From Sporomusa acidovorans (GTDB lineage: Bacteria > Bacillota > Negativicutes > Sporomusales > Sporomusaceae): a stretch of DNA of 60,216 nucleotides. Position numbers and translations under genes: made by a program. Below the pieces are notes generated by a model. That model saw nothing but the letters and a program-made list of their open reading frames with translations, did no database searches and was not told the DNA's origin. Of the stretch, positions 15,568-23,891 are shown one piece after another. The stretch covers positions 1 to 60,216 of the forward strand of contig NZ_FNAM01000038.1 in NCBI RefSeq assembly GCF_900101845.1, written 5' to 3'. Position 1 is the first letter of the stretch. Each line of letters starts with the position of its first letter.

Positions 15568-16785
15568 ATGAGTGAAAAAATAAAAATTTTTATTGCCGAC
15601 GATATTGCTGCCACCCGGGAAAATGTATGCAAGCTGCTGGCGTTTGAATCAGATATGGTAGTTGTCGGTCAGGCTGAATCGGGTGCTGAGGCTGTGGCCA
15701 AGGTAAGAACAATGCATCCTGATGTTGTTTTGATGGATATCAACATGCCGGGAATGGATGGAATAGCGGCTACGGAGCAAATTGCCGCCGAGGTTCCCGG
15801 TGCCTGTATCCTGATAATGAGTGTGCAGGGCGAGCAGGAATATCTGCGGCGGGCTATGGTTGCCGGGGCAAAAGATTATTTAATTAAACCCTTTAGCGGC
15901 GATGAACTGATTCAGGCTATTAAGCAGGGATTTGCCAACGAAAAAAAACGCCGCAATGTGCTAAAATTTGAGCCGAAGCAAGAAGTGCGCGGCAAAGTTG
16001 TTACCGTATTCAGTACCAAAGGCGGTATTGGCAAGACCACCATTGCAACAAACTTGGCGGTAGCGCTGGCCGAGAAAACCGGTACTCAGGTTGGAATTGT
16101 AGACGCCGACCTGCAATTCGGCGATGTGGCCTTGTTTTTAAATCTTGTACCCCGGGCTACCATTGCCGATTTGGTGCGGGATATTGACAACCTTGATGCC
16201 CATGTGCTGGAAGGCTATTTGGCTCAGTTCAGAAATTCTGTCAAATTATTGCCTGCTCCGGTTCGCCCGGAACAGGCGGAAACGGTAACAGCCGGCCATT
16301 TGTCCACTATCCTTAAAACGATGCGTTCCAGCTTTAACTATACGATTATTGACACGGCACCTACTTTTTCCGACAGTATGCTGGCTGTGCTTGATGCTTC
16401 GGATATTATCCTGGTAGTGGCTGCGCTGGATTTGCCCACAATAAAAAATGTTAAACTGTGTTTGGAAATTATGGAGTCGCTGAATTACGGGCAAGATAAG
16501 GTTAAGGTGGTACTCAACCGGGCCGATACGGATGCCGATATTAATCTGGGTGATGTGGAGGCAAGTCTTAGGTATAAGTTTTCTGCCGCAATTCCCAGTG
16601 ATGGCAAAATTGTAGTTGCTTCTGTCAATAAGGGCGTACCCTTTGTCGTGAGCCATCCGGCAGCGCCGGTCGCGCACAGCCTGTTTGAGTTAGCCCGGCT
16701 GGTGGCCGACAGCGACTGGCAACCCCAGGAACAAAAGCAGTTGGTTACCGGGGTTGTCGGCAGGTTTAAACGTTTATTCGGCTAG
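15568..16785 (+). CDS. cpaE: CpaE: receiver domain fused to MinD-like ATPase
   Basis: Residues 1-120 form an intact response-regulator receiver: acidic pair D11-D12, phospho-acceptor D57 (VVLMDINMPG), S85 and K107 (LIKPF). Residues 140-400 form a MinD/ParA ATPase with deviant Walker A STKGGIGKTT and IVDADLQFGD. CpaE/TadZ marks the cell pole or site where the pilus machine assembles. In many CpaE proteins the receiver has lost its aspartate; here all key residues are kept, so phosphorylation is plausible. The start is ATG 15568 after AGGGGGTAAGG; the TTG one codon upstream is less likely. A DegS-type kinase is encoded two genes downstream. Confidence 0.88.
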   Translation: MSEKIKIFIADDIAATRENVCKLLAFESDMVVVGQAESGAEAVAKVRTMHPDVVLMDINMPGMDGIAATEQIAAEVPGACILIMSVQGEQEYLRRAMVAGAKDYLIKPFSGDELIQAIKQGFANEKKRRNVLKFEPKQEVRGKVVTVFSTKGGIGKTTIATNLAVALAEKTGTQVGIVDADLQFGDVALFLNLVPRATIADLVRDIDNLDAHVLEGYLAQFRNSVKLLPAPVRPEQAETVTAGHLSTILKTMRSSFNYTIIDTAPTFSDSMLAVLDASDIILVVAALDLPTIKNVKLCLEIMESLNYGQDKVKVVLNRADTDADINLGDVEASLRYKFSAAIPSDGKIVVASVNKGVPFVVSHPAAPVAHSLFELARLVADSDWQPQEQKQLVTGVVGRFKRLFG

Positions 16786-16800
16786 TGAAGGGATGGTCAT

Positions 16801-17778
16801 ATGCTGCTTATCATCGGGGTGGCATTATTTTTCAACCTGGTGGTTGTGTGTCTGCTTATCTTCCGCTGGCGAAGCCATAAGAAACAGGCTGTTAGCCTGC
16901 GTATGGATCAGTATCTTGCACCGGATGCCCCGTATGCCGCAAAGACTGATGACAGGTCTGAGGGCATGCGCCGGCTTAGCGGCTGGCGGTCGGTTGTTAG
17001 ATGGCTGGGCGGCCAGATTGCCATGTCTGACGGGTCATGGTCCAAACGAATGGAACATCGCCTTATTCAGGCCGGATTGCCGCTTAAAAGCCAGGAGTTT
17101 TTAGTTATCTGTCTGGGAAGTTCCCTGGCTATCGGCTGCGTGCTAATGCTAAAAAATGGTTTGCCCGGTGCCTTGCTAGGGGGAATTTGCGGCTATGGAC
17201 TGCCTTTTGTCTATCTCAAAATAAAAATTAAGCGGCGGGCCAAAGCCTTCAATGATCAACTGGGGGATACGCTGATTCTGATTGCTAATGCCCTGAGAAC
17301 AGGTTATAGTTTTATGCAGGCTATCGAGATGGTAGCCCGGGAAATGTTGCCGCCCATTGCGGTGGAGTTTGCCCGGACGCTGAAAGAGATGAATTTGGGC
17401 GTGCCGACAGAAGAAGCCATGCTGAATATGGCAAGAAGGGTAGACAGTGACGATCTTGATCTGGTGATTACCGCCGTATTAATACAGCGGCAGGTGGGCG
17501 GTAATCTGGCAGAGGTACTTGACAGCATTGCGACGACTATTCGTGAACGGATACGAATTAAAGGCGAAATAAAAACACTGACTGCTCAGGGGCGGATGTC
17601 GGGAGTTATTGTCAGCTTGTTGCCCATAGCCCTGCTATTTGCCCTGAAGGTTATCAATCCCGGTTATATTGACTTGCTGTTTACTCATCCGTTCGGTCAG
17701 ACGATGCTGGGAGCTGCGGTTTTGGGGCAGATTATGGGAATTGTGGTTATTCAAAAAATCGTTAATATTGAAATATGA
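16801..17778 (+). CDS. tadB: Tad pilus inner-membrane protein TadB
   Basis: The 325-residue protein has an N-terminal membrane helix, a short cytoplasmic linker, then a type II secretion F domain (FNDQLGDTLILIANALRTGY and DDLDLVITAVLIQRQVGGNL are typical of TadB) between further membrane helices. TadB with TadC forms the inner-membrane platform acted on by the CpaF motor. ATG 16801 follows AAGGGATG. A hairpin after the gene separates it from the kinase gene and may lower downstream expression. Confidence 0.88.
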   Translation: MLLIIGVALFFNLVVVCLLIFRWRSHKKQAVSLRMDQYLAPDAPYAAKTDDRSEGMRRLSGWRSVVRWLGGQIAMSDGSWSKRMEHRLIQAGLPLKSQEFLVICLGSSLAIGCVLMLKNGLPGALLGGICGYGLPFVYLKIKIKRRAKAFNDQLGDTLILIANALRTGYSFMQAIEMVAREMLPPIAVEFARTLKEMNLGVPTEEAMLNMARRVDSDDLDLVITAVLIQRQVGGNLAEVLDSIATTIRERIRIKGEIKTLTAQGRMSGVIVSLLPIALLFALKVINPGYIDLLFTHPFGQTMLGAAVLGQIMGIVVIQKIVNIEI

Positions 17779-17786
17779 CAAACAAG

Positions 17787-17814
17787 CAGAGGGGGAATTT
17801 ACTTCTACCCTCTG
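17787..17814 (+). terminator. Hairpin between tadB and the kinase gene
   Basis: CAGAGGG/CCCTCTG stem with a 14-base loop. Only a weak T-run follows, so it may be an attenuator or mRNA-stability element. Confidence 0.4.
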
Positions 17815-17892
17815 TTGGTGCATGATTAGCAGGAGTTGCGGTTAGTATGGCGAATCTGCTTTATAGCATGTAAAAGCAAGAGTGGTGAATGA

Positions 17893-19023
17893 ATGAAAAA
17901 CCTGGATGTAAAAGTACTGGATAAGATTGTTAAGACGACCATTGCTACCGTTGAAAAGAGTAAATCGCAAATATTTGATATATATGAAGCCGCTAAAAAT
18001 GAAATGGAAAATGTTAAGAAGGATGTTGAGCGCAGCAAACAGGAGACGGCCGATGTTATTTTTAAGGTCGACGAACTGGAAAAGAAGGAGCGCCGGTCCC
18101 GTCTGCGACTGATGGAAGTCAGCCGCAACTTTCGGAACTATGCCGAAGAGGATATCAAAGCTGCCTATGAAGATACCAGTAATGTGCAGCTTGAACTGGC
18201 AATGGCCAGACTGCAGGAACAAAATTTGCGCCGGCAGCGCGATGAGCTGGAACTTCGGCTTAAGGCGCTTAAGAATACTGTGGAGAAGGCCGAGAGCCTG
18301 GTATCCCAAGTCGGCGCCGTGCTAGGTTATCTGGGCAATCAAATGGGGTCGGTTGTGACGCAGATTGAAACGCTGCAGGCCAGCCAGGTTTTTGGCGCTA
18401 AAATTATCCGGGCTCAGGAAGAGGAACGGCGGCGTGTCGCCCGCGAGATTCACGACGGACCGGCTCAGGCAATGGCTAATATTGTTTTTCGGGCAGAGGT
18501 ATGTGAACGCCTGGTTGATGTGGATATTGACCGGGCTAAAAATGAGCTTAAAGATTTAAGAGAACAAGTGCGGGTTGCGCTTAGGGAAACCCGGACAATT
18601 ATTTTTGATTTAAGACCGATGACCCTTGATGACCTGGGATTGGTGCCTACCCTCAGACGGGTGCTGGAAACCATGAAGGAACGCTGCTATATTTTTCCTG
18701 AGATTAAGATACTGGGTGAGGAAAAACGCTTGGACACCCATATTGAGATTGGTCTGTTCCGGATTATTCAGGAGGCGCTTAATAATGTTGAAAAACATTC
18801 CAAAGCAGCTACGGTATGGGTTCGTATCGATTTTCGTCCCAGTGTGGTTTCGGCGGTTATTGAGGATGACGGGCAAGGATTTGATACAGGCAGTGCCGCC
18901 GGGAACGAGAGTTTTGGCTTAATGGGTATGCGGGAACGCATCAATCTGTTGGGGGGTGAGCTCACGATAAAATCGGAGGTAGGTAAAGGCACCCGGGTTT
19001 TTGTCACGGTACCGCTCAAATAA
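17893..19023 (+). CDS. DegS-like cytoplasmic sensor histidine kinase
   Basis: The 376-residue protein has no membrane segment. Residues 1-170 are a coiled-coil DegS sensory region; the HisKA_3 box RRVAREIHDGPAQAMANIV has its phospho-acceptor at H187, close to H189 of Bacillus DegS; the HATPase_c domain shows EALNNVEKHSKA and DDGQGFD plus GLMGMRERINLLGG. DegS kinases phosphorylate NarL-type regulators such as DegU. No DegU gene adjoins; the only receiver in the locus is the one in CpaE. The gene interrupts the tad genes in the same direction, which suggests it controls the pilus (inference). Confidence 0.88.
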   Translation: MKNLDVKVLDKIVKTTIATVEKSKSQIFDIYEAAKNEMENVKKDVERSKQETADVIFKVDELEKKERRSRLRLMEVSRNFRNYAEEDIKAAYEDTSNVQLELAMARLQEQNLRRQRDELELRLKALKNTVEKAESLVSQVGAVLGYLGNQMGSVVTQIETLQASQVFGAKIIRAQEEERRRVAREIHDGPAQAMANIVFRAEVCERLVDVDIDRAKNELKDLREQVRVALRETRTIIFDLRPMTLDDLGLVPTLRRVLETMKERCYIFPEIKILGEEKRLDTHIEIGLFRIIQEALNNVEKHSKAATVWVRIDFRPSVVSAVIEDDGQGFDTGSAAGNESFGLMGMRERINLLGGELTIKSEVGKGTRVFVTVPLK

Positions 19024-19071
19024 TAGGAGCAGCGGCCTGTACTAGGACTTTTGCCTTTCTCGCTTTTGGGA

Positions 19072-19153
19072 CCAGGCACCTACCGAAAGACGGCGAAGAA
19101 TAAGCCTGGATGCCTACAGCAATTGAGACTGAAGGACGATGTTGCCATGCTGT
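19072..19153 (+). promoter_or_regulatory. Possible diverged c-di-GMP-I (GEMM) aptamer before flp
   Basis: Two helices sit side by side. CCAGGC (19072-19077) pairs with GCCTGG (19104-19109) and encloses CCGAAAGACGG and GAAGAATAA. ACAGCA (19116-19121) pairs with TGCTGT (19148-19153) and encloses GGACGATGTTGCC. The order CCGAAAG, AAGCC, GCCTAC, GTTGCC recalls the GEMM-I consensus, but the GGGACGCAAAGCC core is not exact. No clear terminator lies between it and the pilin start. A TATAAT at 19162-19167 could be a separate flp promoter. Confidence 0.35.
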
Positions 19154-19230
19154 CTTGTTGGTATAATGAAATCAGAATCAGACGAGATTAGCTACTGCAA
19201 ATAAAAGCGAAATAATAGGAGGTATGGCAA

Positions 19231-19407
19231 ATGTTAAAGATGTACTGGCAGGCTTTTAGAGCTCGTTACCTCAATGAAAAGGGACAAGGTATGGTAGAGT
19301 ACGGACTTATTCTGGCGCTAGTAGCCGTATTGGCAATGGGGGCTTTTACCAACGTGGGCAATGCTATTATTACTAAGCTTACCGAAGTTGTCACCGCACT
19401 GAAATAA
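19231..19407 (+). CDS. flp: Flp-type pilin, 58 residues
   Basis: The product begins MLKMYWQAFRARYLNEKGQG and continues MVEYGLILALVAVLAMGAF, the class III (Flp/Tad) prepilin pattern: a short basic leader ending in Gly, then an E-Y pair and a hydrophobic helix. Cleavage is expected after KGQG. The mature protein of about 38 residues would be the main subunit of the Flp pilus. Ribosome site AGGAGG is nine bases upstream. Long untranslated stretches flank the gene, with a hairpin after it, as expected for a highly expressed pilin. No prepilin peptidase (TadV) gene is in the window. Confidence 0.9.
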   Translation: MLKMYWQAFRARYLNEKGQGMVEYGLILALVAVLAMGAFTNVGNAIITKLTEVVTALK

Positions 19408-19445
19408 CTGGAAGCAAGTCTGGCGCACTTATATATCGCGTTTAT

Positions 19446-19476
19446 AATCCTCCTGGCTATAGAGCGCAGGAGGATT
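19446..19476 (+). terminator. Hairpin after flp
   Basis: AATCCTCCTG/CAGGAGGATT, ten perfect base pairs with an 11-base loop, followed by GCCTTT. Probably a partial terminator or 3' stabiliser that sets pilin above downstream genes. Confidence 0.6.
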
Positions 19477-19500
19477 GCCTTTAAGAGGGGGGGAGTGCGG

Positions 19501-19917
19501 GTGATCATTAGGCGCTACCTGAATAACAAGCGCGGTCAGGCAATTGTCGAGACGGCCGTCGTGTTGCCGATTGTTGTATTACTTTTATTTTCCATTGTAG
19601 AATTCGGCCAGATACTGAATCAGTACTTAGTGATTACGGCAGCCGCGCGTGAAGGTGCCCGTGCTGCCGCTGTGAGCAATGATGCCGGGGCGCAAACCGC
19701 CGTTGTGGATTCTGTTGCCAGTATTAATAATGACGGATTGGCGGTCAGCATTACTTATCCTGAGGGGAAACGGGAGCAGGGGAAGTCGGTAACGGTTACA
19801 GTCAGTAAACCGCTGCAAGTTACTACGCCGATTATCCGGGAACTGATTGAGCAGGCTTTTGCGCCAGACCTGCCGGTAATTATCGCACAATCGGTCATGC
19901 GGGTGGAGCAGCCATGA
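19501..19917 (+). CDS. tadE: TadE-like pseudopilin
   Basis: The 138-residue protein has RGQAIVETAVVLPIVVLLLF near its start, the TadE signature with a Gly cleavage site followed by Glu at +5 and a hydrophobic helix, then SIVEFGQILNQYLVITAAAR. TadE is a minor pseudopilin needed for Flp pilus formation. GTG 19501 is preferred to GTG 19495 because the purine-rich GAGGGGGGGAG ends right before the latter. It overlaps the next gene by four bases (ATGA), showing translational coupling. Confidence 0.85.
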   Translation: MIIRRYLNNKRGQAIVETAVVLPIVVLLLFSIVEFGQILNQYLVITAAAREGARAAAVSNDAGAQTAVVDSVASINNDGLAVSITYPEGKREQGKSVTVTVSKPLQVTTPIIRELIEQAFAPDLPVIIAQSVMRVEQP

Positions 19918-20834
19918 AAAAAGTCATAAGCAACCAGCGGGGTTCGGTCACAGTGCTGACAGCGGCAGCGTTTACGATGTTGCTTGGTTTTGCGGCCCTT
20001 GTGATTGATGTCGGTTTTTTGTATATAAACCGCGCAGAACTTGTTAATATGGTTGATGCGGCAGCCCTTGCCGGGGCACAGGATTTGCCCAATAACAGAG
20101 TGCAAGCTGAAATAAGCGGCAGGATATATGCCGCGCAAAATGGCCGTTCAACAGACCAAGTGGTTGTTGCCGTTCCTTCTAATAAAGCTGTCACTGTCAC
20201 CGCCAGGAGGACAATCGAGCTCAATTTTGCCAGAATTCTCGGTATTGCCACAGCGAATGTGCGGGCGGAGGCCGCTGCTGTTTTGCGGCCGGCCAGTGGG
20301 GTTATCGGAGTAGTGCCGTTCGGGGTTGTCCGGCAGGATTTTATTTATGGACAGACTTATGACCTCAAGGTGGGAGCCGGTGACGGCTATACCGGCAACT
20401 ATGACGCTTTAGCTTTAGGCGGCACCGGGTCGCGTACTTATACCGACAATATTAAATATGGCTATGATGCCAAGCTGTCTGTCGGGCAATGGGTATCCAC
20501 GGAAACGGGCAATATGTCCGGCGGCACCACGGAAGGTGTGAGCTACCGTATTAATGCCGATCAGGCGGCAACCTATAACACGGTAGAGCAAGGGTCGCCC
20601 AGGATTATAGTTGTGCCCCTGATTGAAACCATTGCCAATGATACAGGCAGGCATGATGTGAAAATTGTTGGTTTCGCCGGTTTCTTTTTGGAAGGCGTGG
20701 GTGGCGCCGGTAATCTTAACAGTGTCAGTGGAAAATTTATGCGGCTGGTTATAGCCGGGGACACGTCGGGCACGGCTCCCGACTATGGTGTTTATAGCGC
20801 TTCCCTCGTTCCTTATGACTCAGTTGCTCAATAA
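19914..20834 (+). CDS. tadG: TadG-like pilus-associated protein
   Basis: The 306-residue protein starts with QRGSVTVLTAAAFTMLLGFA and DVGFLYINRAELVNMVDAAA, the conserved start of TadG/Tad-domain proteins (putative Flp pilus-assembly, DUF2134 type). The rest is a Gly/Thr-rich extracytoplasmic domain with no motif I recognise. Members are thought to be minor pseudopilins or anchors. The ATGA overlap with tadE and close spacing to cpaF place it in the same operon. Confidence 0.78.
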   Translation: MKKVISNQRGSVTVLTAAAFTMLLGFAALVIDVGFLYINRAELVNMVDAAALAGAQDLPNNRVQAEISGRIYAAQNGRSTDQVVVAVPSNKAVTVTARRTIELNFARILGIATANVRAEAAAVLRPASGVIGVVPFGVVRQDFIYGQTYDLKVGAGDGYTGNYDALALGGTGSRTYTDNIKYGYDAKLSVGQWVSTETGNMSGGTTEGVSYRINADQAATYNTVEQGSPRIIVVPLIETIANDTGRHDVKIVGFAGFFLEGVGGAGNLNSVSGKFMRLVIAGDTSGTAPDYGVYSASLVPYDSVAQ

Positions 20835-20859
20835 AAAATAAAGTGCGGGGAGGGACACA

Positions 20860-22230
20860 ATGTCACTGTTAAAACGGCTGGAGGCTGCGCAGAATCCTAA
20901 AGAACAGATGGTTAAGGGCGCAGAAAAGCCTAAGGCGGCTCCGATTCTTAGAAGTGATCCCTATCAGGAATTAAAGGTAAAAATACATAAAAAAATAATT
21001 GAAGAAATGAGCCAGGAAGAGAGCCGGGCGCTTATTGACAAAGAAACGGATATCAAAACTCTGGAGGATATCGTAGCCCGTATTGCCAATGCCGCGATGG
21101 AGGAGGAGGCCGTTCCGGTTCCCCGCGGCGAGCGTTCACGGATTATTACCGACATCGTTGATGAAGTGCTGGGCTATGGCCCGATTGACTCCTTGTTGAA
21201 GGATGATTCAATTTCCGAAGTTATGGTCAACAGTGCCAGGCAGGTGTATGTGGAGCGCAAAGGTAAGCTGGTTTTGACAGATGTACGGTTTCGGGATGAT
21301 GCTCATGTTATGCATGTCATCGAGAAAATCGTTGCGCCGATCGGACGGCGGATTGATGAGAGTTCGCCGATGGTTGATGCCAGGCTGCCGGATGGCTCGC
21401 GGGTTAATGCTATTATCCCCCCTCTGGCCCTGAAGGGCCCTTGCCTAACGATTCGAAAGTTTGCCAAAAATCCGTTAACAGTAGACGACTTGATAAGCTT
21501 CGGTACGCTTACATTGGAAATGGCGGCTTTTATGCGAGCCTGCGTTGAGGGAAAGTTGAATATAGTGGTGTCAGGCGGAACCGGCTCAGGCAAGACAACT
21601 ACGCTCAATATTCTTTCATCTTTTATTCCCCATGACGAGCGGATTGTTACCATTGAGGATGCGGCCGAACTGCAGTTGCGGCAGGAACATGTCGTTACCC
21701 TGGAGACCCGGCCGGCCAATGTTGAGGGTAAAGGGGCAGTCACGATGCGTGATCTGGTACGGAACAGCCTCCGAATGCGGCCTGACCGGATTGTTGTCGG
21801 CGAAGTCAGGAGTGGGGAAGCGCTTGATATGCTGCAGGCCATGAATACCGGACATGACGGTTCGCTCACTACCGGCCATGCCAATTCGCCGCGTGATATG
21901 CTCAGCCGGTTGGAGACCATGGTGCTGATGGCCGGCATGGATTTGCCGGTCAGAGCCATCAGGGAACAGATTGCCTCTGCCGTAGATCTGATCCTCCAGC
22001 AGTCGCGCCTGCAGGACGGCAGCCGCCGGATTACCCACCTGACGGAAGTGCAGGGTATGGAAGGCGATGTGGTTACTTTGCAGGATATATTTGTCTTTGA
22101 TCAGACCGGGAGGGACGCAAACGGAAAAATTGCCGGCCATTTTAAGCCGACAGGAATCCGGCCTAAATTTTTGGAGAAACTAGCGGCTAACGGTATACAA
22201 TTGCCGAATGAGACTTTCTGGCCCAAGTAA
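20860..22230 (+). CDS. cpaF: Tad pilus motor ATPase CpaF/TadA
   Basis: The 456-residue protein is a PilT/VirB11-like secretion ATPase: an N-terminal domain, VSGGTGSGKTTTLNIL (Walker A, about residue 235), IVTIEDAAELQL (Walker B region), RMRPDRIVVGEVR and TGHDGSLTTGHANS (the histidine box). It powers extension of Flp pili. Ribosome site GGGGAGGG lies upstream of ATG 20860. In many tad loci cpaF follows cpaE directly; here it comes after the pilin and pseudopilins, a rearranged order. Confidence 0.93.
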   Translation: MSLLKRLEAAQNPKEQMVKGAEKPKAAPILRSDPYQELKVKIHKKIIEEMSQEESRALIDKETDIKTLEDIVARIANAAMEEEAVPVPRGERSRIITDIVDEVLGYGPIDSLLKDDSISEVMVNSARQVYVERKGKLVLTDVRFRDDAHVMHVIEKIVAPIGRRIDESSPMVDARLPDGSRVNAIIPPLALKGPCLTIRKFAKNPLTVDDLISFGTLTLEMAAFMRACVEGKLNIVVSGGTGSGKTTTLNILSSFIPHDERIVTIEDAAELQLRQEHVVTLETRPANVEGKGAVTMRDLVRNSLRMRPDRIVVGEVRSGEALDMLQAMNTGHDGSLTTGHANSPRDMLSRLETMVLMAGMDLPVRAIREQIASAVDLILQQSRLQDGSRRITHLTEVQGMEGDVVTLQDIFVFDQTGRDANGKIAGHFKPTGIRPKFLEKLAANGIQLPNETFWPK

Positions 22231-22256
22231 AGGAGTTGTTCGGGGAGGAGAGGAAA

Positions 22257-23180
22257 ATGCTTATTGCCATTGTCATGCTAACCTTCGTAACCGTGCTCGT
22301 TGTCCTGTATCTGGCGCTGCACGCCTTTATTCCCGTAACCGGCTCGGTGGATATGCGGCTTAAATCCTTGGACAGTATGGTAGCCGGGCGGACTGATGTT
22401 GAGGATGAACTGGCAAAACCGTTCAAACAGCGTGTTTTGGCACCGCTTACTGGTGATGCGGCAGCTATTCTGACAAAATTCACACCCCGGGCAGTGCGGG
22501 CTGCCATGGAGCAAAAGCTTATTATGGCGGGTGGCTTTGGTAAACTGACCAGTGGCGAGTTTTTGGGAGTGATGGGTTTCTTAGCTTTGGCGCTGCCGGT
22601 TATTGCCGGTCTGCTGGGTGTTTTAGCCGGAACAGCCGGCAGTAAAGTGATTGGCTATATGCTGGTTGCATTTCTGGTTAGTCAACTGTTGCCGTTTTTG
22701 CTTCTCAATCAAAAGATCGCGAAACGCAAGCGCAGTATCCAAAAAGATTTGCCGGATGTGCTGGATCTCCTAACTGTCAGTGTGGAAGCAGGCTTAGGGT
22801 TTGACGGAGCGCTGGCCAAGCTGGCGGAAAAGATGAAAGGGGCGTTGGTCGACGAATTTAACCGGGTGCTGCAAGAAATTCGCATGGGTATCGCCAGGCG
22901 TGATGCGCTTGCGGCTATGGGGATGCGGTGTGAGGTGCCGGATCTTTCCTTGTTTACCACTTCCCTGGTACAGGCCGACCAGTTAGGGGTCAGCATCGGC
23001 AATGTACTTAGGGTGCAGTCCGCGGCTATGCGGGAAAAACGCCGGCGACGGGCTGAAGAAAAGGCTATGAAGGCGCCGATTAAAATGCTGCTGCCGCTTA
23101 TACTATTTATCTTCCCCTCTTTATTTGTCGTTCTTTTGGGACCGGCCGTTATTCAGATGTTTGCCAGTTTTCTTAAGTAA
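22257..23180 (+). CDS. tadC: Tad pilus inner-membrane protein TadC
   Basis: The protein of about 307 residues has an N-terminal membrane helix and a type II secretion F domain (RSIQKDLPDVLDLLTVSVEA and ADQLGVSIGNVLRVQ), as in TadC. It partners TadB as the pilus platform. ATG 22257 is preferred over the upstream TTG at 22236 because GGGGAGGAGAGG lies directly before it. A strong terminator follows, ending the Tad locus. Confidence 0.88.
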   Translation: MLIAIVMLTFVTVLVVLYLALHAFIPVTGSVDMRLKSLDSMVAGRTDVEDELAKPFKQRVLAPLTGDAAAILTKFTPRAVRAAMEQKLIMAGGFGKLTSGEFLGVMGFLALALPVIAGLLGVLAGTAGSKVIGYMLVAFLVSQLLPFLLLNQKIAKRKRSIQKDLPDVLDLLTVSVEAGLGFDGALAKLAEKMKGALVDEFNRVLQEIRMGIARRDALAAMGMRCEVPDLSLFTTSLVQADQLGVSIGNVLRVQSAAMREKRRRRAEEKAMKAPIKMLLPLILFIFPSLFVVLLGPAVIQMFASFLK

Positions 23181-23221
23181 GCTTTCGGGGCAGTTGCCCT
23201 GATGTAAGCAGAAGGCCATAA

Positions 23222-23260
23222 AAAGACCGCTTTGTCAACTTGCAGGACAAAGCGGTCTTT
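23222..23260 (+). terminator. Terminator of the Tad locus
   Basis: AAAGACCGCTTTGTC and GACAAAGCGGTCTTT form a perfect 15-base stem with a nine-base loop; the 3' arm supplies the T-run. It may serve both strands, because the next gene converges. Confidence 0.8.
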
Positions 23261-23303
23261 GGTATGAGCAAGTACCGGTAATGGGGAGACTGTCGAAAAA
23301 ATT

Positions 23304-23666
23304 TTAGCCAAGGGTTGTAATATCCGTTTCTTTGTCACTCCATTGGGCGGCATTTACCACAGCAATCGCATCGTCAAGCTTATGGGAAAAGAACGGCATT
23401 GTTGCCATATGACCATGGTGTTTTACGCTAATTGACAGATCCTTATTGCCTTTCAGAAATTGGGTAGCAGTTAACATAACATTGCCTTTTTCCGCTGTAA
23501 GGCATTGCGCGGCCTCGTAATTGACCAGTTGTTCGGAACGCTTAACCTTGAATCCCTGTTGTTCAAGCGTGCGCTGGCATTCATCCAGCTCCATGCTGAT
23601 TGTTTTCCGGATATTACCGGCATGTTCTTTATAAAGAAAATCCAATAGATTTTTTATTAAAGACAT
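23304..23666 (-). CDS. Hypothetical protein, 120 residues
   Basis: I do not recognise this protein. It starts MSLIKNLLDFLYKEHAG at ATG 23666, with AAGGAG eight bases upstream; the upstream GTG at 23675 overlaps that site. It is soluble, with alternating charged and hydrophobic stretches, one Cys pair at most and no signal peptide. VKHHGHMATMPFFSHKLDDA is a short His-rich segment. It converges on the Tad locus and is divergent from a LysR gene. Confidence 0.6.
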   Translation of the reverse strand: MSLIKNLLDFLYKEHAGNIRKTISMELDECQRTLEQQGFKVKRSEQLVNYEAAQCLTAEKGNVMLTATQFLKGNKDLSISVKHHGHMATMPFFSHKLDDAIAVVNAAQWSDKETDITTLG

Positions 23667-23829
23667 TATGCTCACTCCTTCTAAGTAGCTGCCTGAATTT
23701 CAGTCTGTACAACTATTTATGGTTTTATTATAGACGCAGATTAATTATATGTAAAATATATAGTAGTGATATTTACTATACATAAAATAGATAGTAAAAT
23801 AGCAATAAGTAATTATATATGTATGCCCC

Positions 23830-23878
23830 TTTTGCCAACACACCACCCGCCTGCAAAATTCTTAGTACGTTGTATATA
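23830..23878 (+). repeat. 49-base dispersed repeat, copy A
   Basis: The segment TTTTGCCAACACACCACCCG is followed by CCTGCAAAATTCTTAGTACG and TTGTATATA. A near-identical copy lies at 47636-47684 (about four differences and one indel). TTTTGC and GCAAAA at the ends of the first 29 bases can pair, leaving a C-rich loop. This copy ends 13 bases before the LysR start codon. I know of no family. Confidence 0.65.
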
Positions 23879-23891
23879 GAAGGGAGATATC

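Noticed and set aside
21303..22140. Long minus-strand frames (218 and 174 codons) opposite cpaF
   Set aside because: Shadows of a GC-richer gene with strong motifs on the plus strand.
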